From positions 38,282 to 102,281 of the forward strand of contig CAKOPK010000002.1 in assembly GCA_934099115.1 (NCBI GenBank): DNA of 64,000 nt, given 5' to 3'. Source of the DNA: an uncultured Bacilli bacterium. GTDB lineage: Bacteria > Bacillota_I > Bacilli_A > RF39 > UBA660. Below the pieces are notes generated by a model that searched no databases, was not told the DNA's origin, and saw nothing but the letters and a program-made list of their open reading frames with translations. The translations under genes were made by a program, and so were the position numbers. Shown in pieces: positions 17,645-26,709 of the stretch (position 1 is the first letter of the stretch; each line of letters begins with the position of its first letter).

Positions 17645-18532
17645 TTAATCCTTATCTTTCATAGCCTCCTTTAGGGTTGTTCCAAACGTTGCAATATTAC
17701 TTAGTTCTGCAGGAATAATTAATTTTGTTGCTTGGCCATTTGCTAATGTTTCTAAGGCTTCATAACTCTTTAGAGCTAGAATTGTTTTATCTGCTTTTGC
17801 TTCTCTTAATAATTCAATTCCTTTTGCTTCTGCTTCTTTGATTTTAAGTAATGCTTCTGCTTCACCTTCCGCTATCTTAATTTGACTTTCTTTTTCTGCT
17901 TCTGCTCTTAAGATAGCACTTTCTTTTTCTCCTTCGGCGATTAAAACGCTTGATTTTTTCTCTCCTTCTGCTTGAAGTATTTTTTCACGTCTTTCTCTTT
18001 CAGCTCGCATTTGCTTTTCCATTGCTTCTTGAATATCTCTTGGTGGTAAAATATTTTTTACCTCTACTCTATTTACTTTAATTCCCCATGGGTCTGTTGC
18101 TTCGTCTAAAATAGAACGCATTTTGCCATTAATAATATCACGGCTTGTTAAAGTTTGGTCTAACTCTAATTCACCAATAATATTTCTTAGAGTAGTTGCC
18201 GTTAGATTTTCAATAGCACTTACTGGCATATCTACACCATAAGTATATAATTTAGGGTCTGTTATTTGATAGTATACTACTGTATCAATTTGCATTGTTA
18301 CATTATCTTTTGTTATAACTGGTTGGGGGTCAAAATCTTTAACTGTTTCTTTTAAACTTACTACTTTAGATATACGATCAATAAATGGTATTTTAAAATG
18401 TAAGCCATTATTCCATGTTACATAATAACTTCCTAATCTTTCTATTACATAAGATTTTGCTTGTGGTACTATTTTAATATTAGGAATTATTAAAATAATA
18501 ATTAAAATTAAAATTGCTATAAAAAACTCCAT
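17645..18532 (-). CDS. SPFH/Band-7 membrane scaffold protein (QmcA/stomatin-like)
   Basis: 295 aa. An N-terminal TM helix (2-18) is followed by the Band-7 domain (about 25-180; RLGSYYVTWNNGLHFKIPFID, SLKETVKDFDPQPVITKDNVTM). Next is a long charged coiled coil (about 185-245) rich in AEGEKES-type repeats, and then an NPxx-like C-terminal patch. Such proteins oligomerise at the membrane and organise functional microdomains. The start overlaps the NfeD stop as TAATG. NfeD-plus-SPFH pairing is the standard arrangement. Confidence 0.92.
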   Translation of the reverse strand: MEFFIAILILIIILIIPNIKIVPQAKSYVIERLGSYYVTWNNGLHFKIPFIDRISKVVSLKETVKDFDPQPVITKDNVTMQIDTVVYYQITDPKLYTYGVDMPVSAIENLTATTLRNIIGELELDQTLTSRDIINGKMRSILDEATDPWGIKVNRVEVKNILPPRDIQEAMEKQMRAERERREKILQAEGEKKSSVLIAEGEKESAILRAEAEKESQIKIAEGEAEALLKIKEAEAKGIELLREAKADKTILALKSYEALETLANGQATKLIIPAELSNIATFGTTLKEAMKDKD

Positions 18533-18951
18533 TATACTCTTTCCTTTCTCACTTTTAATTTTACTCCATCGATGGCATCTATTATTACAAAAGTACCTAC
18601 TGGAATACTTGTATTACTAATTGCACTCCAAGTTTTTCCATCTACTTTTACTTCGCCAACTATTTCTTTATCTATTTTCTCTGTAACTAACCCTCGCATT
18701 CCAATAACTCTATCCGTATTTGTTCTTTCTGATTTTACTTTTAATTTATGTACTAAGAATGGTCTTGTTAGAAGCATTAAAATGGTTCCAACTGTTACAA
18801 AAACACCAAATTCTATATAAAATGACTTTATAAAGAAAGATAATAATAAACTGATTAGACCACTTATAATAAACCAAATACTTACTAAATTAATAGTTAT
18901 CGCTTCTATTACTGCTAAGAGAAAAATAATAATTAACCAAGTTATCCACAT
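18532..18951 (-). CDS. NfeD family membrane protein
   Basis: 139 aa, short (protease-less) NfeD form. Two or three TM helices (5-75) are followed by an OB-fold domain (GMRGLVTEKIDKEIVGEVKVDGKTWSA...VPVGTFVIIDAIDGVKLKV). ATG has a near-perfect AGGTGGTGAT SD. It works with the downstream SPFH protein, to which it is translationally coupled. Confidence 0.9.
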   Translation of the reverse strand: MWITWLIIIFLLAVIEAITINLVSIWFIISGLISLLLSFFIKSFYIEFGVFVTVGTILMLLTRPFLVHKLKVKSERTNTDRVIGMRGLVTEKIDKEIVGEVKVDGKTWSAISNTSIPVGTFVIIDAIDGVKLKVRKERV

Positions 18952-19054
18952 AATATCACCACCTATTTAAATTATACGAAATATAGGGAGAAAATGCAAT
19001 GTTCTTTTATTCTATAAACTAATTATTTATGATATAATTTTAGTGGTGATATAT

Positions 19055-20089
19055 ATGTTAGGAAACTTATTAATTGTAGGTTTAACTACTACAGATGAAG
19101 AAATATTAAAAAAATTAATCTTAGATTGTCATGTTGGTGGTGTTACTCTTTATAGCAAGAATTATCGTACTTATCAAGATATGATTACTCTTATTAATAA
19201 GATTAGGTGTCTTAGTAGAGAAGCTAAGTATGATATACTAATATGTATTGATCAAGAAGGTTATCGTGTTAATCGTTTGCCAAAAGATATCCATAATTTA
19301 AATAGTCCTTATTCTTTTCATACGAATCCTCTATGTATTCAAGAATATGCTTTCATAACCGGTAGTATCTTAAAAGCTTCTGGTATTCATTTAAATTTTG
19401 CTCCTGTATTAGATATTAAAAGATTTCCTGATAATCATCCAATTGGAGACCGTTCTTTTGGTGATAATCCTACTACCGTAAGTAAAAATGGTCAAATTTA
19501 TTATCAGACATTAAAAGAAACAGGAATTATTCCTGTTGTAAAACATTTTCCGGGACATGGAGCTACTTCTTTTAATAGTCATCATTTTTTACCAATTATT
19601 TTTAATAAGAAAAGATTATTTAAAGAAGATATAATTCCTTTTAAAGATGCTATAGATAATCAAATAGATGCTATTATGATTGGACATCTTATTGCCCCCT
19701 CTTTTTCTCTTACTCCTGCTTCTTTATCTTCTAAAGTTGTAGCTTATTTAGAAAGTAATATGCATTTTAAAGGTGTTATTATAACAGATGATTTAGATAT
19801 GGGTGTTTTAAAATTTATACCTAAATCTCTTTTATTTAAGAGGGCTATTAATAGTGGGGCTAATTTAATTACTGTTAAATATACTGATTCTTTTTTTAAA
19901 GATTATCAAAAATTAATTACTATGTATCAAAAGAATAAAGTTAAGAAAGAGAATGTTTTAAATTCCTTAGATAAACTAGATAAGATGAAAAAGAAATATA
20001 AAGTAAATAATAAACCTATTACTAGTGATTTAGATATTGTAGAATATAATGAAAGAATCGATGCTTTAAATCATAAAGATTTATCTTAG
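19055..20089 (+). CDS. Glycoside hydrolase family 3, NagZ-like beta-N-acetylhexosaminidase
   Basis: About 344 aa, single-domain GH3 with no signal peptide, so cytosolic muropeptide recycling is the expected role. Visible are VGGVTLYSKN, LICIDQEGYRVNRLP, FAPVLDI, GDRSFGDNP, KHFPGHG, then IMIGHLIAP and ITDDLDMG (nucleophile Asp245). The acid/base dyad loop reads FNSHHFLP, with Asn174 where NagZ enzymes have Asp, two residues before His176. Start chosen at ATG 19055, with GGTGATAT upstream, rather than an ATG four codons earlier. A TATAAT at 19033-19038 is a likely -10. Its last 9 bases overlap the convergent endolysin gene. Confidence 0.85.
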   Translation: MLGNLLIVGLTTTDEEILKKLILDCHVGGVTLYSKNYRTYQDMITLINKIRCLSREAKYDILICIDQEGYRVNRLPKDIHNLNSPYSFHTNPLCIQEYAFITGSILKASGIHLNFAPVLDIKRFPDNHPIGDRSFGDNPTTVSKNGQIYYQTLKETGIIPVVKHFPGHGATSFNSHHFLPIIFNKKRLFKEDIIPFKDAIDNQIDAIMIGHLIAPSFSLTPASLSSKVVAYLESNMHFKGVIITDDLDMGVLKFIPKSLLFKRAINSGANLITVKYTDSFFKDYQKLITMYQKNKVKKENVLNSLDKLDKMKKKYKVNNKPITSDLDIVEYNERIDALNHKDLS

Positions 20090-20812
20090 CTTTAATAATT
20101 TTTGCCAAGTATACATTCTAGCAGTTACTTTACCATCTTGATATGAGGCTTTTAAACCAACATCTTTTTGGTATTTTTTTATTGCTTGTTTCATATCATT
20201 GCCAAATTTGCCATCAACGCCATATTTACCTAGATTATAACCTAAGGATTGTAAATAAACTTGTAGAGGTCTTACTGCAGCATGATGCCAACCAATAGAT
20301 GTTGATAGTGTTGGAGTTTTAGCTAAAGTAATTGGGCCTGGTTTTCCATCTACGGGAACACCAATTGCTTTTTGTAAGTCTTTTACAAAAGTAGTAAAGG
20401 TATTATTAAATGGACTTTCTTCTGTTAAAAAAGGAAGTGGGTCTTGATATCCTTTGTTATAAATAGCAAAATGTAAACAATAATTGGTAGCATTTCCTGA
20501 TTTTCCCATTCTTGCTATAACAGTACCTTTAGCTACTTGTTCTCCTTTTTTTACTTTTATACTATGTGGTGCTAAATGAAAATAGCGATGTTCAATACCA
20601 TTTGTAAGAATAGATATCCAATATCCTCCATTTGGATCATAACCAACATATTTTACTGTGCCACTCGCCATGGAGACGATATTATCTACTCCCTTTGGGC
20701 CTATTAAATCCATACCATTATGGGAACTTCTATTTTCATTTCTGGTTTTATAATCACTGGTTAAATAATGAATTCCACTTGCTAAAACTTTATTTTTAAC
20801 TTCTAGTTTCAT
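20081..20812 (-). CDS. Endolysin-like M23 peptidase with peptidoglycan-binding domain
   Basis: About 243 aa, no signal peptide. The N-terminal LytM/M23 domain has SSHNGMDLIGP (zinc His and Asp) and HRYFHLA. The H-x-H motif is CLHF, so the first, catalytic His is replaced by Cys. The C-terminal PG_binding_1-like repeats contain LQVYLQSLGYNLGKYGVDGKFG. Together with the holin directly upstream (overlapping by about 16 bases) it forms a phage-type lysis cassette. I set the start at the ATG at 20810-20812; an ATG six codons upstream lies within the holin end. No other phage structural gene is near. Confidence 0.8.
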   Translation of the reverse strand: MKLEVKNKVLASGIHYLTSDYKTRNENRSSHNGMDLIGPKGVDNIVSMASGTVKYVGYDPNGGYWISILTNGIEHRYFHLAPHSIKVKKGEQVAKGTVIARMGKSGNATNYCLHFAIYNKGYQDPLPFLTEESPFNNTFTTFVKDLQKAIGVPVDGKPGPITLAKTPTLSTSIGWHHAAVRPLQVYLQSLGYNLGKYGVDGKFGNDMKQAIKKYQKDVGLKASYQDGKVTARMYTWQKLLKLR

Positions 20813-21230
20813 CTTTTTCCTCCTTTTCATCTTTGGTTGTTTCTCTTAAAGCTTCTAGAGCATCAATCAATTTTTTGGGTAAAGGAAGACCCATACTACC
20901 CCAGTTTTCCATGATAGAAATTCCTTCATTGGCGATAAAGAAATAAATCACTAAAGGTCTTATAGCAGTCGTATTCATAATAATATCCATTCCTGAACTT
21001 AGTATTACAATTGAGATATATCCTATTTTTTTAATAATACCTTGGGCTCCTATTTTACTATTTAGTTTTCCACTATAAATAGCTTTACATATACCTGTTA
21101 TATAATCAATTCCAATAAATATTAATAGTATAATAAATGCTGTATCTAACCTGCCAAATATATAGGCAATATCACTTAATATTAAACTACTAACTATATT
21201 AAATAACATTTTAATATTCATATTGTTCAC
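20796..21230 (-). CDS. Phage holin family protein (holin 4 / toxin-secretion type)
   Basis: 144 aa with three to four TM helices (about 10-50, 68-90 and 90-112), IFIGIDYITGICKA (the holin_4 family signature D-x-x-T-G), IGAQGIIKK and a highly charged C-terminus (KDEKEEKDETRS). It is predicted to form membrane lesions releasing the adjacent endolysin. It may be a domesticated lysis module in a chromosome without other phage genes here. Confidence 0.85.
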   Translation of the reverse strand: MNNMNIKMLFNIVSSLILSDIAYIFGRLDTAFIILLIFIGIDYITGICKAIYSGKLNSKIGAQGIIKKIGYISIVILSSGMDIIMNTTAIRPLVIYFFIANEGISIMENWGSMGLPLPKKLIDALEALRETTKDEKEEKDETRS

Positions 21231-21271
21231 CCACTATATTAGATGTTAAAAGGCACTCTACTTTCACTAGA

Positions 21272-21305
21272 AAAAGAAAAAGTTTTAGAAAAAAATCTAA
21301 AACTT
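21272..21305 (-). terminator. Terminator after the 442-aa membrane protein
   Basis: AAGTTTTAGA and TCTAAAACTT flank a T-rich loop, with T-run on the minus strand. It separates this gene from the holin gene. Confidence 0.75.
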
Positions 21306-21309
21306 TGGG

Positions 21310-22638
21310 CTAATCTAATAAATCATCTAGGGATAATTTTTGTAAAACATCAGATAATTTATTATATATAGAGCTTAAATCACTTTCTGTTAAGTCATCT
21401 ATCTTGGTTACATTTTCTTTATCAATTATATTTATTTGATTTGTTTTATATAAAGAAGCATTGCCAGAAGCATTTATTTTAACTTTTTGGTTCTCTTTAT
21501 CTTTTAATTCACATTCTAAACGGAAATCATAGAAAATACTACTCTCAGATTTCTTCTTGCTACTTAAATAGATAGACCCAGCTATTTCTTCTTCTGATAA
21601 TTTAAAATCTAAATCAATGGCTTCTTCATTTAGTTTACGAATGGTTAATTTTAATGCCTCTGTATCATTCTCTATTAAAGTTAAGACACTCTCTTTTTTA
21701 CTTTGGTCAAATATTAAAGTATCTTCTTCTGTAGCAACTGTTAAGACATTATTTTCATAAACTAATTTGGTATTATCACTTAAGTTAGCATCTACTTTTA
21801 TGATTTTATTACTAAATAAGTTTTTATAGATTGTTACTGTAAAAGCATCTGTATTAGAAAATAAATCTTTACTTTCTTTTAAGTTATCTTTTACTTCACT
21901 TTCTTTCATATTTAATATTTTACTTAATATTGATAATGCTCTTTTATCACTAGTTAAACGTTCTATTAAAGTATTACTCATATTATTTAGATTATCTTTA
22001 TTGAAGTGATAATTCATTTTTATTAATAGTTTTTTATTTAATTTTTCAAAACTTTTATCCATACTCTTTTTATCCATTGTATCAATTAAAGTCTTCTTTA
22101 TTAATTCTACTAAGTATTTATAATCATCAATATTTAGTGCTTCTACATCAATAGTACTAAATATTTCTTTTATATTTAAGTCTTTATTATTCATACTAAT
22201 GGTATTTTTATATAAAGCTTTACTAGCGATTAGTATTTTATTTTCGTCTAGATAACCACCTAAATCAAGGATTTCTTCTTTACTATTTTTATCTATGATA
22301 GTCATTACTCCAGCGATATTACTCTCTCTTAAGTCTAATCCTAAATTTAATTTATAAGTATAATTATCATCTAAATAGGTTTTATTATTAATGCTTGTGC
22401 TTAAGTTTAAATTTATTTCACTTTCTAATTTATCTTTATTTGTTAAAGTAATACTATTACTTTCAATATTTTTTAGATACTTTTCTGCCTCTTTGTAAGT
22501 ATTATTAATTATATTTTTATATGTATGCTCGGGACTTGCATAAATATTTAAATAACCAAATATTAAACCTCCTATGATTAATAATCCTATAATTAATATT
22601 ATTAATCCCTTAAAACTTTTTTTCTTTTTTTCTTCCAT
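21310..22638 (-). CDS. Membrane-anchored extracytoplasmic protein of unknown function
   Basis: 442 aa. The N-terminus MEEKKKKSFKGLIILIIGLLIIGGLIF is a basic signal anchor with one TM helix. The remaining 410 aa are Lys/Asn/Ser/Thr-rich, with alternating hydrophilic beta-like strands and no Cys-based or catalytic motif I can identify. The tail (DDLTESDLSSIYNKLSDVLQKL) is helical. The architecture is that of a cell-surface lipoprotein-like protein whose anchor is a TM helix. Next upstream is a small HTH-like protein gene 30 bases away; the two may be cotranscribed. Confidence 0.7.
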   Translation of the reverse strand: MEEKKKKSFKGLIILIIGLLIIGGLIFGYLNIYASPEHTYKNIINNTYKEAEKYLKNIESNSITLTNKDKLESEINLNLSTSINNKTYLDDNYTYKLNLGLDLRESNIAGVMTIIDKNSKEEILDLGGYLDENKILIASKALYKNTISMNNKDLNIKEIFSTIDVEALNIDDYKYLVELIKKTLIDTMDKKSMDKSFEKLNKKLLIKMNYHFNKDNLNNMSNTLIERLTSDKRALSILSKILNMKESEVKDNLKESKDLFSNTDAFTVTIYKNLFSNKIIKVDANLSDNTKLVYENNVLTVATEEDTLIFDQSKKESVLTLIENDTEALKLTIRKLNEEAIDLDFKLSEEEIAGSIYLSSKKKSESSIFYDFRLECELKDKENQKVKINASGNASLYKTNQINIIDKENVTKIDDLTESDLSSIYNKLSDVLQKLSLDDLLD

Positions 22639-22667
22639 AACACATATACTCCTTTATTTATATTGTA

Positions 22668-23030
22668 TCAGATAATATTATTATTTAAAAGTTTATTTTT
22701 AAATAATAATATATTTTTTTTGGCTTTGGGATAATAATTTTTCCAGATAGTAGAAGGTTCTAAATCATAGATGTATGCTAGTTTATCAATTGCTCTGGTT
22801 ACATTTGTTCCTTTTACTACTACTTCATAAAATAGTTCTTTTTCTATTCCTTTTAACTCTTTTAAATAAGCTTCTATTTCTTTTATTACCTGTTCTAAAT
22901 CTTCTTGCCAATTTAAGTATAATTCTTTTTCTTTTTTTAACATTTCTTCTTTTTTGTTAATTTCTTTTAAATTTAATTTAACAAGTTCTAACTCTATATT
23001 CATGTTTGCATACCCTTTGATAGAATTCAT
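22668..23030 (-). CDS. Small coiled-coil/HTH-like protein, possibly phage-type transcription regulator
   Basis: 120 aa. The first 70 residues are a charged helix (MLKKEKELYLNWQEDLEQVIKEIEAYLKEL). The rest (VVKGTNVTRAIDKLAYIYDLEPSTIWKNYYPKAKKNI) looks like a sigma-region-4-type helix-turn-helix, as in phage ArpU/RinA-like late regulators. It lies upstream of the membrane protein and holin-endolysin genes on the same strand, which fits but does not prove a phage origin. ATG at 23030 has AAAGGATG upstream; a second ATG nine codons in also has an SD. Confidence 0.55.
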   Translation of the reverse strand: MNSIKGYANMNIELELVKLNLKEINKKEEMLKKEKELYLNWQEDLEQVIKEIEAYLKELKGIEKELFYEVVVKGTNVTRAIDKLAYIYDLEPSTIWKNYYPKAKKNILLFKNKLLNNNII

Positions 23031-23107
23031 TTGTATACATCCTTTCAGTTTATTTTATGTTCTTAAATTGTACTTGACCCCTCATTAACCTAGATTATAA
23101 CAATTTA

Positions 23108-23138
23108 AAGATGCAAGGATTATTCTTGCATCTTTATT
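23108..23138 (-). terminator. Terminator of ileS
   Basis: Stem AAAGATGCAAG / CTTGCATCTTT directly after the ileS stop codon, with a T-rich tail. Confidence 0.8.
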
Positions 23139-26100
23139 AAACTAATTTTGTTAAAATATTGGCTTTATGACCATTTAAATCGACATTATTTATAATACTT
23201 GAGTCTTCAGTAATATTAGTAGCTAGAGTTTCATTTTTAATATAAGTACTATATTCTTTTATCATCCGCTTTATATCTTCATCACCATTCCATAAAATAG
23301 TAATTCTATCTGTTACATTATAATCTTCTGTTTTACGGATATTTTGAACTTTAGAGATAAATTCTCTTGCTATACCTTCTAATATTAAATCTTCTGTTAA
23401 TTCTGTATTTAATATTATAAATTCTTTATTATTCATACCAGCATTAAAACCAGTTTTGGCTGTTATACGAATATCAATCATATCAGAAGTTAGTTCATAT
23501 TCTGCATTATTAATTGTTATTTTTAAAGTTTCTTTATTATTTAATTTATTAATATCTTCTTCACTAAGAGTCTCTAAAAAGCTTGCAAATTCTTTAATAG
23601 ATGAGCCAAATATTTTACCTGCTACTTTATAGTTTGGTTTTACTATAAAGTTCATATATTGTTCTAAATTATCAGTAAATACTACTTCTTTTACGTTTAA
23701 TTCTTCTTTAATTAATGGTACTAAGTCTTTTAATAATTCTTGATTTTTATTACTAATTAAAGCTTCTAAAAGTGGTTGTCTTACTTTAATTTTATTTTCT
23801 TCTCTTATAAAACGTCCTGTAGAAATTAGATTACGTACTAAACTCATTTTAGCTTCTAAAGTATCATTTAATAATTCTTCACAACACTCTGGATAATTTG
23901 AGTAATGAACACTTTCTAAGCCAGTTAAATTACGATATAATTCTTCACTTAAATATGGACAAATTGGAGCCATTAATTGAGATAAACCTACTAATACTTC
24001 ATAAGTAGTACGATAAACAGATTTTTTAGAATCATTTTGTTCACTATCCCAGAAGCGATTTCTATTTCTTCTAATATACCAATTTGATAAATCTTCTGAT
24101 ACGAAATTTGTTAAGTATTTTACTACTTTATTTAAGTCATATTCTTGGAAAGCAGCATTAATATCTTTTACTAAATGATTATATTTAGATAATAACCATT
24201 TATCTATTTCTTCTCTTTTCTCATAAGGGATATTACATAAATCAGTATCTATATTATCAACATTTGCATACATAGCAAAGAAATTATAAGCATTTTTTAA
24301 GGGATTAAAGAATTTAGAATATACTTCTTTTAGGCCTTCCATATCAAATTTTAAGGGAGTCCATACAGGAGAAACATATAATAAATAAAATCTTACTGCA
24401 TCTGCACCATGCTCTTTAATAGCACTAAATGGTTCTACTATATTTCCTCTACTTTTACTCATTTTTTTGCCTTCACTATCTAGTAATAAATCATTTACTA
24501 AGACATTTTTGAAAGGGCTACATCCTTTTACAAACGTAGATATTACCATTAGAGTATAGAACCAACCTCTTGTTTGGTCAATACCTTCACAGATAAAGTC
24601 TGCTGGAAATTGAGTTTCCCATAACTCTTGATTTTCAAATGGATAATGGTATTGAGCAAATGGCATAGACCCACTGTCAAACCAACAATCTAAGACATCA
24701 GGAATACGTGTCATTTTTCCGCCACATTTTGGACAAGTTAATTTTACTTCATCGATATATGGTTTATGTAAATCAAGATTATCATCTAATTTAGTAGTAG
24801 ACATTTCTTTTAATTCTTTAATAGAGCCTACCATATGATTATATCCACATTCACACTTCCAGAATGGGATTGGACTTCCCCAGTATCTACTTCTTGATAC
24901 GTTCCAGTCTTTAGCTCCACCAATCCAATTAGCAAATCTCTTTTCTCCTACATAAGCTGGATACCAATTTACTTTCTTATTTGCTTCTACTAATTTTTCT
25001 TTAAAAGAACTTACTTTAATATAATAACTTGGCATTGAATAATAGATAAGTGGAGTATGACAACGCCAACAATGTGGATATTCATGAGTTATTTTTTGTT
25101 TTTTAAATAACTTATTATTTTCTTTTAAGTAGGCAACTACTTTTTCATTAACGTTATGAACAAATTCGCCTTTCCATAATCCTTCAGTATAGCATCCATC
25201 TTTGCCTACTGGGTTAAGGGTTGGTAAATCATAAATTCTACCAACGTTTGCATCATCTTCACCAAAAGCTGGAGCTTGATGAACAATACCAGTTCCATCA
25301 GACATAGTTACATAGTTATCACAAGTTACATAGAAGGCTTTTTTATCTACACTTAGTGATGGTATTAATTGCTCATATTCTTGATATTCTAGAGTTTTAC
25401 CTTTAAATGTATCTAATACTTCTACTTCTTCTCCTAATACTGGATTAATTAGACTAGTAGCTAAGATAAACTTAGTTCCCTTACTTTCTACTAAAGAATA
25501 ATCTTCATTGGGGTTTACACATAGGGCAACATTTGCTATTAGAGTCCATGGTGTTGTTGTCCAAACTAAGAAATAAACATCTTCGTTCTTTTTCTTAAAC
25601 GGAACATAAACTGTTATTGCTTGGTCACTTTGATAATCTTGTGCTACTTCATGACTAGCTAGACCTGTTCCACAGTGAGGACAATATGGTACTACTCTAG
25701 TTCCTTCATAAAAAAGATTTTCTTCATAGAATTTTTTTAAAATCCACCATTCTGTCTCAATATATTCGTTTTTAAAAGTTAAATATGGGTTTTCTACATC
25801 AATAAATTGCCCCATTTTACTAGTTAAATTTGTAAATGCTTCTTCATTTTCTCGAACACTGTTGCGACATTCTTGATTAAATTTTTCTACTCCTAGTTTT
25901 TCAATTTCTTTTTTAGAAGAAATTCCTAATTTCTTTTCAACATGATTTTCAATAGGTAGGCCATGGGTATCCCATCCTACTTTTCTTAATACATGATAAC
26001 CTTTCATAACATGATATTTACAGATAGCATCTTTTAAGTTTTTACTTACCATGTGATGTAGGCCAGGGAAACCATTAGCAAATGCTGGTCCATCATAAAA

Positions 26101-26232
26101 AACAAAATTGGGACAGTCTTTTCTTAATTCATTTTGACGGTTGGTCATTCTATTGATACTACCCCAAGAAGTTAAAATAGAATCTTCAACTTCTGATACT
26201 TGTCTTTTATCTAAGTTTTTAAAATTTTTCAT
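23137..26232 (-). CDS. ileS: Isoleucyl-tRNA synthetase with GLHH signature motif
   Basis: 1031 aa from the ATG at 26230-26232, which follows GAAAGGATG. An in-frame GTG 22 codons upstream would translate part of the T-box terminator and is rejected. It charges tRNA-Ile. The class I catalytic core shows PAFANGFPGLHHMVSK at the HIGH position (residues 57-60 GLHH), the CP1 editing domain (WTTTPWTL, DGTGIVHQAPAFGEDD), DCWFDSGSMP and KMSKSRGN. The C-terminus lacks the IleRS1 zinc-finger end and resembles the IleRS2 branch. The HIGH motif has first and third positions exchanged (G-x-H-H). A single-gene unit controlled by a T-box. Confidence 0.97.
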   Translation of the reverse strand: MKNFKNLDKRQVSEVEDSILTSWGSINRMTNRQNELRKDCPNFVFYDGPAFANGFPGLHHMVSKNLKDAICKYHVMKGYHVLRKVGWDTHGLPIENHVEKKLGISSKKEIEKLGVEKFNQECRNSVRENEEAFTNLTSKMGQFIDVENPYLTFKNEYIETEWWILKKFYEENLFYEGTRVVPYCPHCGTGLASHEVAQDYQSDQAITVYVPFKKKNEDVYFLVWTTTPWTLIANVALCVNPNEDYSLVESKGTKFILATSLINPVLGEEVEVLDTFKGKTLEYQEYEQLIPSLSVDKKAFYVTCDNYVTMSDGTGIVHQAPAFGEDDANVGRIYDLPTLNPVGKDGCYTEGLWKGEFVHNVNEKVVAYLKENNKLFKKQKITHEYPHCWRCHTPLIYYSMPSYYIKVSSFKEKLVEANKKVNWYPAYVGEKRFANWIGGAKDWNVSRSRYWGSPIPFWKCECGYNHMVGSIKELKEMSTTKLDDNLDLHKPYIDEVKLTCPKCGGKMTRIPDVLDCWFDSGSMPFAQYHYPFENQELWETQFPADFICEGIDQTRGWFYTLMVISTFVKGCSPFKNVLVNDLLLDSEGKKMSKSRGNIVEPFSAIKEHGADAVRFYLLYVSPVWTPLKFDMEGLKEVYSKFFNPLKNAYNFFAMYANVDNIDTDLCNIPYEKREEIDKWLLSKYNHLVKDINAAFQEYDLNKVVKYLTNFVSEDLSNWYIRRNRNRFWDSEQNDSKKSVYRTTYEVLVGLSQLMAPICPYLSEELYRNLTGLESVHYSNYPECCEELLNDTLEAKMSLVRNLISTGRFIREENKIKVRQPLLEALISNKNQELLKDLVPLIKEELNVKEVVFTDNLEQYMNFIVKPNYKVAGKIFGSSIKEFASFLETLSEEDINKLNNKETLKITINNAEYELTSDMIDIRITAKTGFNAGMNNKEFIILNTELTEDLILEGIAREFISKVQNIRKTEDYNVTDRITILWNGDEDIKRMIKEYSTYIKNETLATNITEDSSIINNVDLNGHKANILTKLV

Positions 26233-26239
26233 TTTTTCA

Positions 26240-26425
26240 TCCTTTCTAAATAAAAAAAGTGATACCTCCAAAGGTCGGGTTAATTCCCGAGGTACCACCT
26301 TTATTTCTTACTTCATCTTTTAACGCAAGTTTACGTCATATCCTACTAATTCAAATATGAAACTCCCAAGTGATTCATTAAAACATATCTTATTAACTTT
26401 CACCATCTGTTAACTCTCTATAAAG
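26240..26425 (-). ncRNA. T-box leader of ileS
   Basis: The minus strand carries the T-box core GGTGGTACC followed by TCGGG...CCCGA (antiterminator region). The terminator GTGGTACCTC / GAGGTATCAC ends in seven T. Upstream there is a Stem I-like region with AGATGGTGAAAG (AGATGGTGAAAGTTAA), as usual for T-boxes. Uncharged tRNA-Ile is expected to bind and prevent termination. I cannot assign the specifier codon with certainty by eye. Confidence 0.9.
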
Positions 26426-26433
26426 AATTTGTT

Positions 26434-26709
26434 TTAATCGTCTTGTTCAACGTTTGTATTAATACTATCACTTAAATAATTATTTGTAAATACGTTAATT
26501 AACATTTCTAACATTTTTTCATCTTTTACTTCTTCTATATATAATTCGTTATTTACATCTATTTCTTTTAAATAATTATAATTTGTAGTAGGTTTTTCTT
26601 CTTTATCTATTTCTACGCAATATAAATATTTTTCATTATTAATTATAGTTTTATCTAGTATTAAATATTCTAAATTATCTTCTAAAGTTATAATGTCTTC
26701 AATTTCCAT
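26434..26709 (-). CDS. DUF1292 family protein
   Basis: 91 aa, acidic, no TM. The EDIITLEDN...EYLILDKTIINNEKYLYCVEIDKEE pattern is the DUF1292 (YrzB-like) signature of small Bacillota proteins of unknown role. Its start overlaps the stop of the large upstream gene by one base (TAATG), so the two are translationally coupled. The C-terminus is extended and Asn-rich. Confidence 0.7.
   Translation of the reverse strand: MEIEDIITLEDNLEYLILDKTIINNEKYLYCVEIDKEEKPTTNYNYLKEIDVNNELYIEEVKDEKMLEMLINVFTNNYLSDSINTNVEQDD

Noticed and set aside
26233..26298. Extended N-terminus of IleRS
   Set aside because: It would translate the T-box terminator; the ATG at 26232 has a good SD and matches family N-termini.
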